Origin: Mesorhizobium sp. AR02
Lineage (GTDB): Bacteria > Pseudomonadota > Alphaproteobacteria > Rhizobiales > Rhizobiaceae
Assembly (NCBI RefSeq): GCF_024746835.1
Contig: NZ_CP080531.1
Coordinates: 620,001 to 684,000, forward strand
Direction: 5' to 3'
DNA: 64,000 nucleotides
Shown here: one piece after another, positions 1-8,674 of the stretch
Numbering within the stretch: the stretch's first letter is position 1
Layout: the number at the start of each line of letters is the position of its first letter
The notes under the pieces: generated by a model
Told to the model about the DNA's origin: nothing
The model's input: only the letters and a program-made list of their open reading frames with translations
Database searches by the model: none
Program-made: the position numbers and the translations under genes

Positions 1-441
1 AAGCCGGCGGATGAGTTCCGCCACTTCGACATAGGGGCGCATGTTTTGTGGCGCCGCGTCGAAGGCCCAGGCTGGGCGCACCAGCACCAAGCCGAGGACA
101 CGGTCCGGGTGGCGAGAAGCAAGGTGCAGCGCGATCGCCGCGCCCATCGAAATGCCGCCGGCAACGAAGCGGTCGAGCCCAGCCGCATCGGCGGCGGCCA
201 GCACGTCATCGGCGAACATCGCGATCGAAAACGGACGCTTGCTGCCGGCGCTGGAAGCGCCTTGCGCGCGGCATTCGACGGTGAGCCGGCGGCGCGACGG
301 GCCGTCGGGAAAATTCTGCGCCACCTGGGCGGCATCGCCGCCGAGACCATGCTGGAAGATAACGGGAAGCCCGCCCTGCCCGGTGTCGAAGACACGAAGG
401 GCGGCATCGTCGCGCAGCAGGATCGTCGGCGCGGTGGCCAT
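1..441 (-). CDS. alpha/beta hydrolase, C-terminus outside window
   Basis: This is the first 147 residues of an alpha/beta-fold hydrolase whose 3' part runs off the left edge. The oxyanion strand reads FQHGLGGD (about residues 29-36) and the nucleophile elbow is GGISMG, with Ser98 as the expected catalytic serine. The Asp and His of the triad should lie beyond the edge. The ATG at 441 overlaps the TGA of the upstream isomerase by one base (TGATG), so translation is coupled and it is the last visible gene of the sugar operon. The substrate cannot be told; esterase, lactonase or C-C hydrolase are all possible. Confidence 0.8.
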   Translation of the reverse strand, partial: MATAPTILLRDDAALRVFDTGQGGLPVIFQHGLGGDAAQVAQNFPDGPSRRRLTVECRAQGASSAGSKRPFSIAMFADDVLAAADAAGLDRFVAGGISMGAAIALHLASRHPDRVLGLVLVRPAWAFDAAPQNMRPYVEVAELIRRL

Positions 442-1259
442 CAAAGCAGCCCCCGCAGGAAGGCGGCCACATCGGGCGCCTCATCGGCGGACAGCCCGTG
501 CGTGACGAGCGCGCCGTCGAAACGCACGGCCTTCAGCCGCGCGACGAAATCCGGGAAATCGACGATGCCTTGTCCTGTCGTGGCGAAGCGGCCGTCACCA
601 TGCCGATCCTTGGCGTGCGCCAGGGCGATGTGACCGGCGGCCTCGCCGATCGCGGCGGCAACGATGGCGCGCGCCTCGTCCGGCGTCGCGTGCTCGAACA
701 GGTTCGCCGGATCGAGCACGATCTTCAGATGCCTGGAGCCCATGTCGGCGATCAGGCGCGTCGCGTCCCTGGCCGAGGTGACGATGTTGGCCTGCTCGGG
801 CTCGATGCCGAGATCGACACCGGCATCCTCGGCCAGTGCCAGCGCCTTCGCCATCTCGGCAGCCATGTCGAACCAGGCAGAAGGTGTGGCATTTTCGGGA
901 TGATAGGCCCATTGATCAGCGATATTGCGCGAGCCGGTGCAGAGCGTGACCAGCGGGATGCCGAGGGATGCTGCCGTCTTGATGACGACGCCAAGACGGC
1001 GAAGACCATCGTCGCGTACCGCTCTGTCGGGATGCGCCATGTTGTAGGTGCCCGACAGTGCGGCGAGTGAAACACCGGTCGACTGCGCGGCGGCACGGAT
1101 GCCTTCGACAGTCTGCTCTGGGACAACATCCGGCATCGACGGCAGCCCGGCGCAAGCGAGGTTGAACTGCGTCGTCTCATATCCGGCCTGCTTCACCGCA
1201 GCCAGCACGGCGGCCGGCTCGATGCCCGAAAAAGTCTTGGCGAAGATGCCGAGACGCAT
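441..1259 (-). CDS. sugar phosphate isomerase/epimerase-like TIM barrel
   Basis: A 272-residue protein of the AP-endonuclease-2/xylose-isomerase-like TIM-barrel family, full length for the group. Likely metal ligands are visible as the Glu of GIEPEQ, the Asp of IVLDPAN, the His of LAHAKD and the late THG motif. Family members isomerise or epimerise sugars and inositols, or eliminate 3-keto sugars. Start and stop overlap the neighbours by one base each, placing it in a tight operon after a Gfo/Idh/MocA dehydrogenase. That pairing suggests it acts on the dehydrogenase product, but the substrate is unknown. Confidence 0.8.
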   Translation of the reverse strand: MRLGIFAKTFSGIEPAAVLAAVKQAGYETTQFNLACAGLPSMPDVVPEQTVEGIRAAAQSTGVSLAALSGTYNMAHPDRAVRDDGLRRLGVVIKTAASLGIPLVTLCTGSRNIADQWAYHPENATPSAWFDMAAEMAKALALAEDAGVDLGIEPEQANIVTSARDATRLIADMGSRHLKIVLDPANLFEHATPDEARAIVAAAIGEAAGHIALAHAKDRHGDGRFATTGQGIVDFPDFVARLKAVRFDGALVTHGLSADEAPDVAAFLRGLL

Positions 1260-2335
1260 CAGACCGCACCCGAAACCGAGGTGAGTTCGACCCGCTCGCC
1301 GGTCTCAACTGAACGGGCAATCGCCACCATGGCGCGGATCGAGGCGATGCCGTCTTCGACATTGGCGCCGCGCATCGGCGTGCCGTTCAGCACCGTATCG
1401 GCGAGGCCTTCCAACTGGCGGCGGAAGAAATGGCCGTCGGCGCCGAGCGGTTTGCGCGAGGTCGCGTCCTTCTCATGGAAGATATCGACCTCGCTGGCGC
1501 GGAAGTACCAGGGGTTGAAGGTTTTCGCGATGACCGACCCGTTCTCACCATAGAGCTGGAATCCTTCGTGCCAGTCCATGCGCACGGCGACGGTCAGATC
1601 GAGATGGCCGAGCGCGCCGCTGGCGAATTCGGTCTCGACGAACCAGCAATAGGCGCCGAAGCGTTCGTTGAGGCGCGCGCGCACGGCAGTGATCTCGCCG
1701 CAGAGGAAGCGCGCCGTGTCGACAAGATGCGAGCCGTGCGCCAGCATGAAATATTGCCTGAGATCGGCCTTCGGATTGCCGGCCGGTTTCCTCGCCAGCT
1801 TGCTGGTGACGGGCAGCGGCTGCACGGCATCGGTGTTGGTGTAGCGGTGGGTGGAATCGCAATACCAGGCCTTCAGCGCCAGCACCTCGCCCATCTCGTC
1901 GCGGACGAAGTCGCGGGCCGCCTCCAGCGCCGGGTCGAAGCGCTTCATATGTCCGACCTGGAGCACCTTGCCCGAACGCTTCACGGCCGCGGCCAGTGCC
2001 TCGCCTTCCTCGACGGAGGTACCGATCGGCTTTTCGCAGAGAACATGCTTGCCGGCGTCGAGCGCCTTGATCGACATCGGCACGTGATAGGCATCCGAGG
2101 TGGCGACGATCACCGCCTCCAGCTCGGGATCGGCGAGCATGGCGTCGTAGTCGGCATACATCTTCTGCGGCTCGTAGGTGGCGCCCATGCGGGCGAGCAA
2201 ATCGGGGGCCGCGTCGCAGATGGCGTAGAGATCGGCATTGCCGGCTTTGGCGCAGGATTGCAGATGCGCGAATTGCGCGATGGGGCCGCAGCCGAGCACG
2301 CCGACCCTGAGGCGTCTGTCTTGTTTCTTGATCAT
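1259..2335 (-). CDS. Gfo/Idh/MocA family NAD(P)-dependent dehydrogenase
   Basis: A 358-residue oxidoreductase. It has an N-terminal Rossmann fold with GVLGCGPIAQ (residues 12-21) and the family motif CEKPIGT with EKP at 101-103, followed by the alpha/beta C-terminal domain. Such enzymes oxidise a sugar or inositol hydroxyl with NAD(P). It lies between two TIM-barrel isomerase-like genes and downstream of a CUT1-type sugar importer. The dehydrogenase plus isomerase-like pairing resembles inositol (Iol) and 3-keto-glycoside routes. The specific substrate is not deducible. Confidence 0.87.
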   Translation of the reverse strand: MIKKQDRRLRVGVLGCGPIAQFAHLQSCAKAGNADLYAICDAAPDLLARMGATYEPQKMYADYDAMLADPELEAVIVATSDAYHVPMSIKALDAGKHVLCEKPIGTSVEEGEALAAAVKRSGKVLQVGHMKRFDPALEAARDFVRDEMGEVLALKAWYCDSTHRYTNTDAVQPLPVTSKLARKPAGNPKADLRQYFMLAHGSHLVDTARFLCGEITAVRARLNERFGAYCWFVETEFASGALGHLDLTVAVRMDWHEGFQLYGENGSVIAKTFNPWYFRASEVDIFHEKDATSRKPLGADGHFFRRQLEGLADTVLNGTPMRGANVEDGIASIRAMVAIARSVETGERVELTSVSGAV

Positions 2336-2346
2336 CGTCTCGTTCT

Positions 2347-3168
2347 TCAGGCGCCGTAGCTGCGCATTGTCTGGCGGTTGGTCTTGACCGCGCCGGCGGG
2401 ATCGGCGGCGGCCGTGTCGGATTCCTCTTCGAGCACCAGCCAGCCATTGAAGTTCGGCGCGGTGTTCGCGATCTCGATGACCGCTGGCGTGTCGCAGACG
2501 CCTTCACCAAGCATCGCCCATGTGCCGTTGGCGTCGACGTCCTTGAGGTGGATGTAGCGGATGCGGTCGCGATAGGAGCGCAGCGTGTCGGCCATATCCT
2601 TATGGCCGCGCAATATGTGGCCGGTGTCCGGCACCCAGCCGACCAGATCGCGGTCGAGCAAGGCAAAGATCCTGTCATAGTCGGCGCGGTCGAACAGCAG
2701 CGTGTTGTGGTGCGAGCTCGGATGCACCGCCACCTGGACGCCGGCCTTGCGGCCGAGCTCACCGGCCTTGTTGTAAACCTCGGCGGCGATGGCGAACTTG
2801 TCGTCGCGCGGCCCGTCGGACACCACGGTTGCCGAACCCATCGACACCAGCGCACCGGGAAAGGCGGAGGCGAAATCGATCCAGCGCTTGGCGGTGTCGA
2901 GGTCGGCGCCGATCTGGTCCGAGAGCGTGAAACCGCTGTTCGAGCCGAAGGCGAAGGAGACGAGCGTCAGGCCGGACGATTTCAGCGCGGCGGCGAACTC
3001 CGACGGCCGGTCGGCGTAGCGGCCGATCATGGTGTCGGTGATCTCGATGCCGGAGTAACCGCCATCGGCGATCGCCTTCAGCAGATCGTCGGGGCCGCCG
3101 GTGAACCGGTCTCCCAGCATTTCCCAGGTGAAGGTCTGGCAGCCGACTTTGAGGTCTTTCACGTTCAT
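2347..3168 (-). CDS. sugar phosphate isomerase/epimerase (IolE-like)
   Basis: A 273-residue TIM-barrel protein starting MNVKDLKVGCQTFTWEM, typical of the IolE/IolI-like xylose-isomerase superfamily. Candidate metal ligands include the Glu of GIEITDT, the His and Asp of the AVHPSSHHNT and WVPDTGH stretches, and the late Glu of VLEEES. It is the first catabolic gene after the importer genes, separated from the permease by 63 nt. It could dehydrate, isomerise or beta-eliminate an oxidised sugar. It is not closely similar to the second TIM barrel at 441-1259, so the two probably catalyse different steps. Confidence 0.82.
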   Translation of the reverse strand: MNVKDLKVGCQTFTWEMLGDRFTGGPDDLLKAIADGGYSGIEITDTMIGRYADRPSEFAAALKSSGLTLVSFAFGSNSGFTLSDQIGADLDTAKRWIDFASAFPGALVSMGSATVVSDGPRDDKFAIAAEVYNKAGELGRKAGVQVAVHPSSHHNTLLFDRADYDRIFALLDRDLVGWVPDTGHILRGHKDMADTLRSYRDRIRYIHLKDVDANGTWAMLGEGVCDTPAVIEIANTAPNFNGWLVLEEESDTAAADPAGAVKTNRQTMRSYGA

Positions 3169-3231
3169 CCTTTCAATCCTTGATACCGCTTATTACTTGA
3201 TGCCACTCTGCGTCGCCGTGGGAGGGACATC

Positions 3232-4074
3232 CTATTTGACCGAGCCCGCGGTCATGCCGGCGAGGAAGTACCTCTGGGCAACGAGGTAGATGAGCAAGAG
3301 CGGTAGCGAGCCGAGCACGCTCATCGCCATCATCTGGTTCCATTCGAAGGCGTGCTGCCCCATCAACAGCTGGATGCCGATCGGGACGGTGCGCATGGAC
3401 GTTGACTTCGTCAGCGTCAGCGCAAAGAGAAATTCGTTCCAGCACAACAGGAATGTGTAGACCGACGTCGCCACGATACCGGGCAGTGAAATTGGGACGA
3501 CCACCCGCCAAAGCGCTGTCCAACTGGTGCCGCCATCGACAGCCACGGCTTCATCGAGATCGCGGGGCAAGGTGTTCAGATATCCCGTCATCAGCAGGAT
3601 CGCGTACGGCAGCGTAAACACCAGGTAAGTCAGGATCAGTGCGACGTAGGTATCGAAGATACCGTATGAGACGACAAGCCCGAAGAAGGGGATCAAAAGT
3701 GTGATCGGCGGAATCGTCTGCGTGCTGATGATGAGTGTGTTCAGGCTGCCCTTGCCGCGGAAGTTGAAGCGGCTGAACCCGTAGGCCGCCAGCAAGGCGA
3801 TCAGCACTGTCAGCACGGTCACCGTTCCCGCCACGAAATAGCTGTTGAAGAAGAAGCGCAGCTTTACCGGATCGCCAAGGATGGCTGCATACGCTTCCAG
3901 CGTGAAGGCCTTTGGCAGGATGGTTGGTGGCAGGGCAAAGATTTCGGTATTCGATTTGAACGAACTGCTCAGCATCCAGTAGATCGGGAATGCCGCGAAA
4001 AAGAGCCCCGCTGCAAGCGCTACATGGAGCGCGACGGTGATCAGCCTGTCTTTCGGCGTATGCCTTTTCCTCAT
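3232..4074 (-). CDS. CUT1 sugar ABC importer permease, MalG type
   Basis: A 280-residue inner-membrane permease with about six hydrophobic segments. The cytoplasmic EAA loop reads EAVAVDGGTSWTALWRVVVP, the site that docks on the ATPase. The C-terminal GMTAGSVK ending is typical of MalG/UgpE-like proteins. It pairs with the MalF-type permease immediately upstream (5-nt gap) and the binding protein at 5110-6357 to form a carbohydrate importer. Confidence 0.92.
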   Translation of the reverse strand: MRKRHTPKDRLITVALHVALAAGLFFAAFPIYWMLSSSFKSNTEIFALPPTILPKAFTLEAYAAILGDPVKLRFFFNSYFVAGTVTVLTVLIALLAAYGFSRFNFRGKGSLNTLIISTQTIPPITLLIPFFGLVVSYGIFDTYVALILTYLVFTLPYAILLMTGYLNTLPRDLDEAVAVDGGTSWTALWRVVVPISLPGIVATSVYTFLLCWNEFLFALTLTKSTSMRTVPIGIQLLMGQHAFEWNQMMAMSVLGSLPLLLIYLVAQRYFLAGMTAGSVK

Positions 4075-4079
4075 GGTGA

Positions 4080-4976
4080 CTACCGAGCCTTTTGATAGCG
4101 AATATAGAACAGCGTCAGGCCGAGAGAGATCAACAAGATGACCACAGCGCTCGCCGAAGCCTGCGACAGGTTGTAGCTCGAAAACGCCAGCTTGTACGTG
4201 TAGGTGCTGAGGACCTCGGTCGAGTAGATCGGGCCACCGCCCGTCGTTATCCAGATTAACGGGAAGACCTGCATGGTCCAGATGAAGTCGAGCAGCGAGA
4301 TGCTGATGATGATCGGCATCAGCTGCGGGATGGTGATGAAGATCAGCTTCTGGTAGGCCTTCGCCCCGTCGATATCGGCGGCCTCGTAGAAATCCTTGGG
4401 AATGCCCTGCAAGCCTGCGAGCAGGCTGACCATGAAGAGCGGATAGCCCGCCCAGATATTGGCGAAGGTGACGGCGTGCAGCGCGGTCTCAGGCGAGGAA
4501 AACCACTCGACCTTGGAACCGATGATGCCCAATTGCATGAGAATGCTGTTCACGACACCGTTCGGCTCAAGCAGGAGGCGCCAGATCACCGCGATGATCA
4601 CTGCGGTGAACAGCCAGGGCAGTATGTAGAGCACGCGCAGAATATTGCGCAGCGTCGGATTGATGCGGTCGCTGTTCAGCATGAGCGCGAAGGCCATGCC
4701 GATGGTCATGTGGAAAATGACACTCATGCATGTGAAGTAGAGCGTGTGCCACAGCGAAGCCCAGAACACGGGGTCGTCGAAGATCGCCTGGTAGTGTTTC
4801 AGTCCGGCAAAGGACGGGTCGCGACGCAGCACCGCGCTGTTCTGGAACGAGTAGGCAATCACCGTCACCATCGGCAGCAGCATCAGAAGCCCGATTATGA
4901 GCAGCGAGGGCGACAGATAGAGGTAGGGTGCGACCGCTCGTTTCAGCTTGTGGTGGGAGCGCTTTTGCCGGGTCAT
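4080..4976 (-). CDS. CUT1 sugar ABC importer permease, MalF type
   Basis: A 298-residue permease of the MalF/UgpA type. The reading frame is open further upstream to 5036, but the ATG at 4976 (MTRQKRSHHK) is preceded by an AAGG and starts with the usual basic cytoplasmic tail before the first membrane segment (YLYLSPSLLIIGLL). The EAA loop is visible around FYEAADIDGAKAYQKLIFIT. It forms the channel with the MalG-type partner. A stable hairpin in the 133-nt gap upstream separates it from the binding-protein gene. Confidence 0.92.
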   Translation of the reverse strand: MTRQKRSHHKLKRAVAPYLYLSPSLLIIGLLMLLPMVTVIAYSFQNSAVLRRDPSFAGLKHYQAIFDDPVFWASLWHTLYFTCMSVIFHMTIGMAFALMLNSDRINPTLRNILRVLYILPWLFTAVIIAVIWRLLLEPNGVVNSILMQLGIIGSKVEWFSSPETALHAVTFANIWAGYPLFMVSLLAGLQGIPKDFYEAADIDGAKAYQKLIFITIPQLMPIIISISLLDFIWTMQVFPLIWITTGGGPIYSTEVLSTYTYKLAFSSYNLSQASASAVVILLISLGLTLFYIRYQKAR

Positions 4977-5054
4977 GTGCCAACCTTGGGATACGCCTTC
5001 AAGAGAAGGTAAGCTTCTAAAACAGGTCCATCTCAAATTGCCGATCCGTTGGTG

Positions 5055-5086
5055 CCGGGTGGCCTGCCCGAAGTCAGGCCACCCGG
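5055..5086 (-). promoter_or_regulatory. intercistronic stem-loop after the binding-protein gene
   Basis: A perfect 12-bp stem (CCGGGTGGCCTG pairing with CAGGCCACCCGG) with an 8-nt loop lies 23 bases past the stop of the binding-protein gene and before the permease genes. There is no strong U-tract on the minus strand. Similar structures after malE-like genes act as 3' mRNA stabilisers or partial terminators, raising binding protein over permease. That role is inferred here. Confidence 0.7.
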
Positions 5087-5109
5087 TCGAAGAAACGGGA
5101 ACAGGCCGA

Positions 5110-6357
5110 TCAGAATTTCGCCATCCAGCCCTTCTGAGCGGCGGCTGCGGCTTGTTCCGGAGACTGCTCGCCGGCGAGCATCTTCTGGGCTTGCACGTCG
5201 AACTGGGTCATCAGGTCTTCAGCCACCGGCAGGCCCGTGAACTCGTTGGCGAGATAACCGGTCTTGAAGATCTCGAAAGCCTTGGCGAAAGCCTTGTCCG
5301 AGGTCACGAAATCGGGCTTGGCGTTAACGTTGCCCGGGAAGGCGTTTGCAAGCGACACGAGCTTGGCGTTCACCTTTTCACTCATCAGGTATTGGACGAG
5401 TTTCCAGGCCTCTTCCTGATGTTTCGAGGCAGCAGAGATACCGATGCCCCAGGAGGCATAGGGAAGGCCGCGCTTGCCCGTATAGCCCTCCACGACCGGG
5501 ACCGGGATGAGGTCGAAGTTCAGCTTGGGATTGCGCTTGCGGATGAGGTTCACATGCGCGAGCGAGTCGATCATCATCCCGACGCGGTCGTTGACGAATT
5601 CCTCGACCTTTTCCTGTTCGGTCTTGGTGGCGATGCCGGGCGAGATGGTGCCCGCGTCATTGAGCGATTTGACGAAGGTGAGCATGTCCACCACGGGCTT
5701 GCCCTCGAGAGCGGGCTTGCCGTCCGCCATCATCGACTGACCCGATGCCCAAACCCACGACATCATGTCGTTCTGGACGCCGGATGGCGTTTGCAGCGAC
5801 AGGGGCAGCACCCAGCCATACTGGTTCTTGTCGGCGTGCGTCATCTTCTTGGCGGCTTCGAGAAATTCCGCACGGGTCGACGGCAGCTTGGTCACGCCTG
5901 CCTGGGCGGCGAGGTCCAAATTCACGAAGACAGGATAGACGAAGGAAGCGACGGGAAACATCACCGCCTTGCCGTCCACCTTGATGATGTCCGCGACTTG
6001 GGCTTTGTCGAACTTGCTCGCATCCATCATCGGGTTCATGTCGGCCAGCGCACCCTGCGCGTTCAGATTGTTCACCCAGGCGCCGTCGAGACCGACGACG
6101 TCGCTGAGCGTTCCGGTTGCAGCACCAACCGAGATCTGGTCTCGCGTGGTCGCGTAGGGGCCGCTGACCAGCGTCACCTTGATGCCGGGATTCGCGGCCT
6201 CGAAATCGTCCATGATTTTCCGCAAGGAGCCTGCGGGCAGCTCAGGCTCCCACCATTGGGTGAATTCCAGCGTGGTGTCCGCCATTGCCGCGGTTGCGCC
6301 AAGCAACCATGCTGCCGCGGCTATTTTCAGCATCGCGGGCTTTATCCGAAACGTCAT
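5110..6357 (-). CDS. extracellular sugar-binding protein, family 1
   Basis: A 415-residue periplasmic solute-binding protein. The ATG at 6357 is chosen because GGAGGAG sits 6-12 bases upstream and it begins a clear Sec signal peptide (MTFRIKPAMLKIAAAAWLLG..., cleavage after ATAAMA). The open frame extends to 6414 but adds no signal-like sequence. The mature protein shows SBP_bac_1 features such as FTQWWEPE and SWGIGIS. It delivers a carbohydrate to the MalF/MalG-type permeases. The ligand is unknown. Confidence 0.92.
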   Translation of the reverse strand: MTFRIKPAMLKIAAAAWLLGATAAMADTTLEFTQWWEPELPAGSLRKIMDDFEAANPGIKVTLVSGPYATTRDQISVGAATGTLSDVVGLDGAWVNNLNAQGALADMNPMMDASKFDKAQVADIIKVDGKAVMFPVASFVYPVFVNLDLAAQAGVTKLPSTRAEFLEAAKKMTHADKNQYGWVLPLSLQTPSGVQNDMMSWVWASGQSMMADGKPALEGKPVVDMLTFVKSLNDAGTISPGIATKTEQEKVEEFVNDRVGMMIDSLAHVNLIRKRNPKLNFDLIPVPVVEGYTGKRGLPYASWGIGISAASKHQEEAWKLVQYLMSEKVNAKLVSLANAFPGNVNAKPDFVTSDKAFAKAFEIFKTGYLANEFTGLPVAEDLMTQFDVQAQKMLAGEQSPEQAAAAAQKGWMAKF

Positions 6358-6439
6358 TTTTTTCTCCTCCTTCTCTAGGATCGACCGCACAATGCAGCCG
6401 ATCGTCTGCTTCATTCAGAAGTCTTCTTACGCGTACTTT

Positions 6440-6464
6440 CGCAGGCGCCTCGCTCTCGCCTGCG
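6440..6464 (-). terminator. stem-loop between ATPase gene and binding-protein gene
   Basis: An 8-bp perfect stem (CGCAGGCG/CGCCTGCG) with a 9-nt loop lies 18 bases beyond the stop of the ATPase gene, in the 124-nt gap before the binding-protein gene. No U-run follows, so it may be a weak attenuator or a processing site rather than a terminator. Confidence 0.4.
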
Positions 6465-6481
6465 GGCTCTGCCACAATTCT

Positions 6482-7628
6482 TCAGATCGCCAGATGCGTC
6501 TCGGGATCGAAGAAATGGAGCTTGGTATCATCCAGGGCCAACCGGATTTCCGAACCGGAGCGGACTGTGCTGTCCGGTTCGAATCTCGCCACCGCATTCG
6601 ACGTCAGGCCGAAATCCTGCACCGCGTCGGGGTCGCCGGAGTCCACCCGGACCGCGTCGATGTTCAGATGGACGATATGTTCCGACCCGAGTTCTTCGAT
6701 CGAGGTCACCTTTGCCGGTATCGTCTGATACTTGCGGCCGGATTCGAGGCTGCTGTCATAGAGATCCTCCGGTCGTATCCCGAACACGACCTTGCGCCCC
6801 GCATACGACTTCAAACCCGGCCTGCGCACGAAGGCTGCATCCTGCAGCCGAATGGCAAAGGCGCCGGACATCAGTTCGCCGCCCGTCATGGTCGCCTCGA
6901 AAAGGTTCATCGAAGGAGAACCGATAAAGCCGGCAACGAAGGCGTTCACCGGCGATTCGTAGAGCCTCTTCGGTGTGTCGACCTGCTGCAGCACGCCGCC
7001 CTTCAGCACGGCGACCCTATCACCCCATCGTCATCGCTTCGGTCTGGTCGTGCGTCACGTAAATGGTCGTCACGCCGAGTTGCTTCTGCAGGCTGGTGAT
7101 TTCGGCACGCATTTGCACGCGCAGTTTCGCGTCCAGATTGGAAAGGGGTTCGTCCATGAGAAAGGCGGCCGGCTCGCGCACCATGGCGCGGCCCATGGCA
7201 ACCCTTTGACGCTGTCCGCCGGAAAGGTTGGCGGGTTTGCTGTCCAGCAAAGACGTCAGCTGAAGGGTCTTGGCGATCTCGTCCACGCGCTTCTTGCGTT
7301 CGGCCTTCGGCTTGCCTGCCAGCCGCATCGAAAAGGCGATGTTTTCGAACACAGTCATATGCGGGTAGAGCGCGTAGCTCTGGAAGACCATCGCAATGTC
7401 GCGGTCCTTGGGCGGCATGTCGACGACGTCGGTACCGCCGATCCGAAGGCTGCCGCTGGTGATGTCCTCCAATCCCGCGATCATTCGCAACGCGGTGGAT
7501 TTGCCGCAGCCGGACGGCCCGACGAGAATCAAGAACTCGCCGTCCTCGACCGACAGGTTCAATTGGTCGATTGCGCGAAAATTGTTCCCGTAGGTTTTGC
7601 AGATATTCTCAAGAATGACTTCTGCCAT
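6482..7628 (-). pseudogene. MalK/UgpC-type sugar ABC ATPase, frameshifted
   Basis: Two reading frames together encode one complete MalK/UgpC ATPase of about 381 residues. The first (7628 down to 7020) carries Walker [10 protein letters not shown], signature [15 protein letters not shown], Walker [12 protein letters not shown] and the H-loop [13 protein letters not shown], then hits TGA. The second (from about 7021 down to 6482) resumes with DRVAVLKGGV and carries the TOBE regulatory domain. One extra base at 7022-7026 explains the break. Dropping one G from the GGGG run (minus strand) gives ATG GGT GAT AGG, restoring the family sequence MGDRV. It may be a true mutation or a homopolymer read error. 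It is the only ATPase gene next to this importer. Confidence 0.88.
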
Positions 7629-7681
7629 CTTCCTCCCTCCACAAGTCTAAGCCGCTGATTTTGTTATTCTCCTTGGCTTAT

Positions 7682-7699
7682 ATTTTCACCTGTGAAAAT
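7682..7699. promoter_or_regulatory. operator-like inverted repeat upstream of the ATPase gene
   Basis: The sequence ATTTTCAC-CT-GTGAAAAT is an inverted repeat with 8-bp perfect arms and a 2-bp centre, in an AT-rich patch 54 bases before the ATPase start codon and inside the 92-nt gap after the kinase gene. Its size and symmetry fit a dimeric repressor site, and it could mark a second promoter within the sugar operon. Which protein binds is unknown. Confidence 0.5.
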
Positions 7700-7720
7700 G
7701 TTTCCTCGGATAGTTTCAGG

Positions 7721-8671
7721 CTATGTTCCGGTATCGAGTTGCGCATATTTCAGTTCGAATGCCGACGGCGCGTTCGTCGATGCCAGGAGTTCCGTGACCT
7801 GGTCGTCGGTCGGAAGCGCCTCGCGCCCGCCACGCCCCGTTATCGAAAGGGCGGCCGCCGCGGCAGCGAATGCCACCCGGCCTGCGGTGTCGGCGCCGCG
7901 CGTCAATGCATGGGCGTAGGCGCCGTGAAAGCAGTCACCGGCGCCGGTCGAGTCGACGACGGCAACCCGGTGCGGCGGCAGGTGCCAGAGCCGTGTGTCT
8001 TCACGCCCGCGATAGTACACGCCCCTGCCGCCATCGGTCAGAACCACGGCGGATCGCGACGGCGACCACAATGCATCGAGCATCTCGGCGGGCGATCGGC
8101 ACCCCGTGGCAGTCCGCGCAAAGCCGAGCGGAAGAATGAGATGGTCGCAGAGAGCGATCAGCCGCTCCGTGGCTGGGCCGCTGCTCCATTCGATATCGCC
8201 GAGGATCGCAAGGCCGAGATCGCGAGCCCGAGCCACGACATCCATCGACCGGATCGCGTAACTGTCGACGATCAGGACGGTCGCGCGGCTGAGGACCTCG
8301 TCTGAGAAATCCGGCGTGGTGCCCAGCATCGCGTCGTCGTCATATGCGATGAACCGCTCTCCGTCCGAGCCGACCGTGATGCGTGAGCGTACCGGGCGCG
8401 CGTCTGCGTGGCGCGGCGCGAACGCGGTTTCAACACCGCTCTCAATGAGATCGCACAGCACGGCGTCGTCCGCGGCATTGCCCAGCCATCCGACGAACCC
8501 GGCGCTTCCGCCGAGCCGCGCGACGGCGGCAAGGGCCGTCGCGACATTTCCCCCGAACGCCCGGGCACTTTGCAGAACCTTCCCCTTGCCCGCCGACAAC
8601 GGCTGATCGACATAGACGATGTCGTCGATCGCAATAGCGCCGAAGCCGAGGATTGAAGGGACGGTGGGCAT
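7721..8671 (-). CDS. PfkB-family carbohydrate kinase
   Basis: A 316-residue ribokinase-fold kinase. The N-terminal GG region is AFGGNVATALAAVARLGG (about 38-55), and the C-terminal signature is DSTGAGDCFHG (240-250) with Asp246 as catalytic base. It phosphorylates a sugar or keto-sugar with ATP in the cytosol. It lies 3 bases after the aldolase gene and shares its promoter. A kinase followed by a class I aldolase implies that the phosphorylated product is cleaved into two short fragments. Fructokinase-, ribokinase- and sulfofructose-kinase-like roles are all open. Confidence 0.87.
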   Translation of the reverse strand: MPTVPSILGFGAIAIDDIVYVDQPLSAGKGKVLQSARAFGGNVATALAAVARLGGSAGFVGWLGNAADDAVLCDLIESGVETAFAPRHADARPVRSRITVGSDGERFIAYDDDAMLGTTPDFSDEVLSRATVLIVDSYAIRSMDVVARARDLGLAILGDIEWSSGPATERLIALCDHLILPLGFARTATGCRSPAEMLDALWSPSRSAVVLTDGGRGVYYRGREDTRLWHLPPHRVAVVDSTGAGDCFHGAYAHALTRGADTAGRVAFAAAAAALSITGRGGREALPTDDQVTELLASTNAPSAFELKYAQLDTGT

Positions 8672-8674
8672 CGT

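Noticed and set aside
1545..2855. 436-codon open frame on the minus strand
   Set aside because: It is a same-strand out-of-frame shadow of the dehydrogenase and isomerase genes, which carry the recognisable motifs.
6482..7009. Separate small protein carrying only the C-terminal part of the ATPase
   Set aside because: The two parts join exactly at a conserved MGDRV site after a one-base correction, and no ribosome site is seen for a second start, so a frameshift is the better account.
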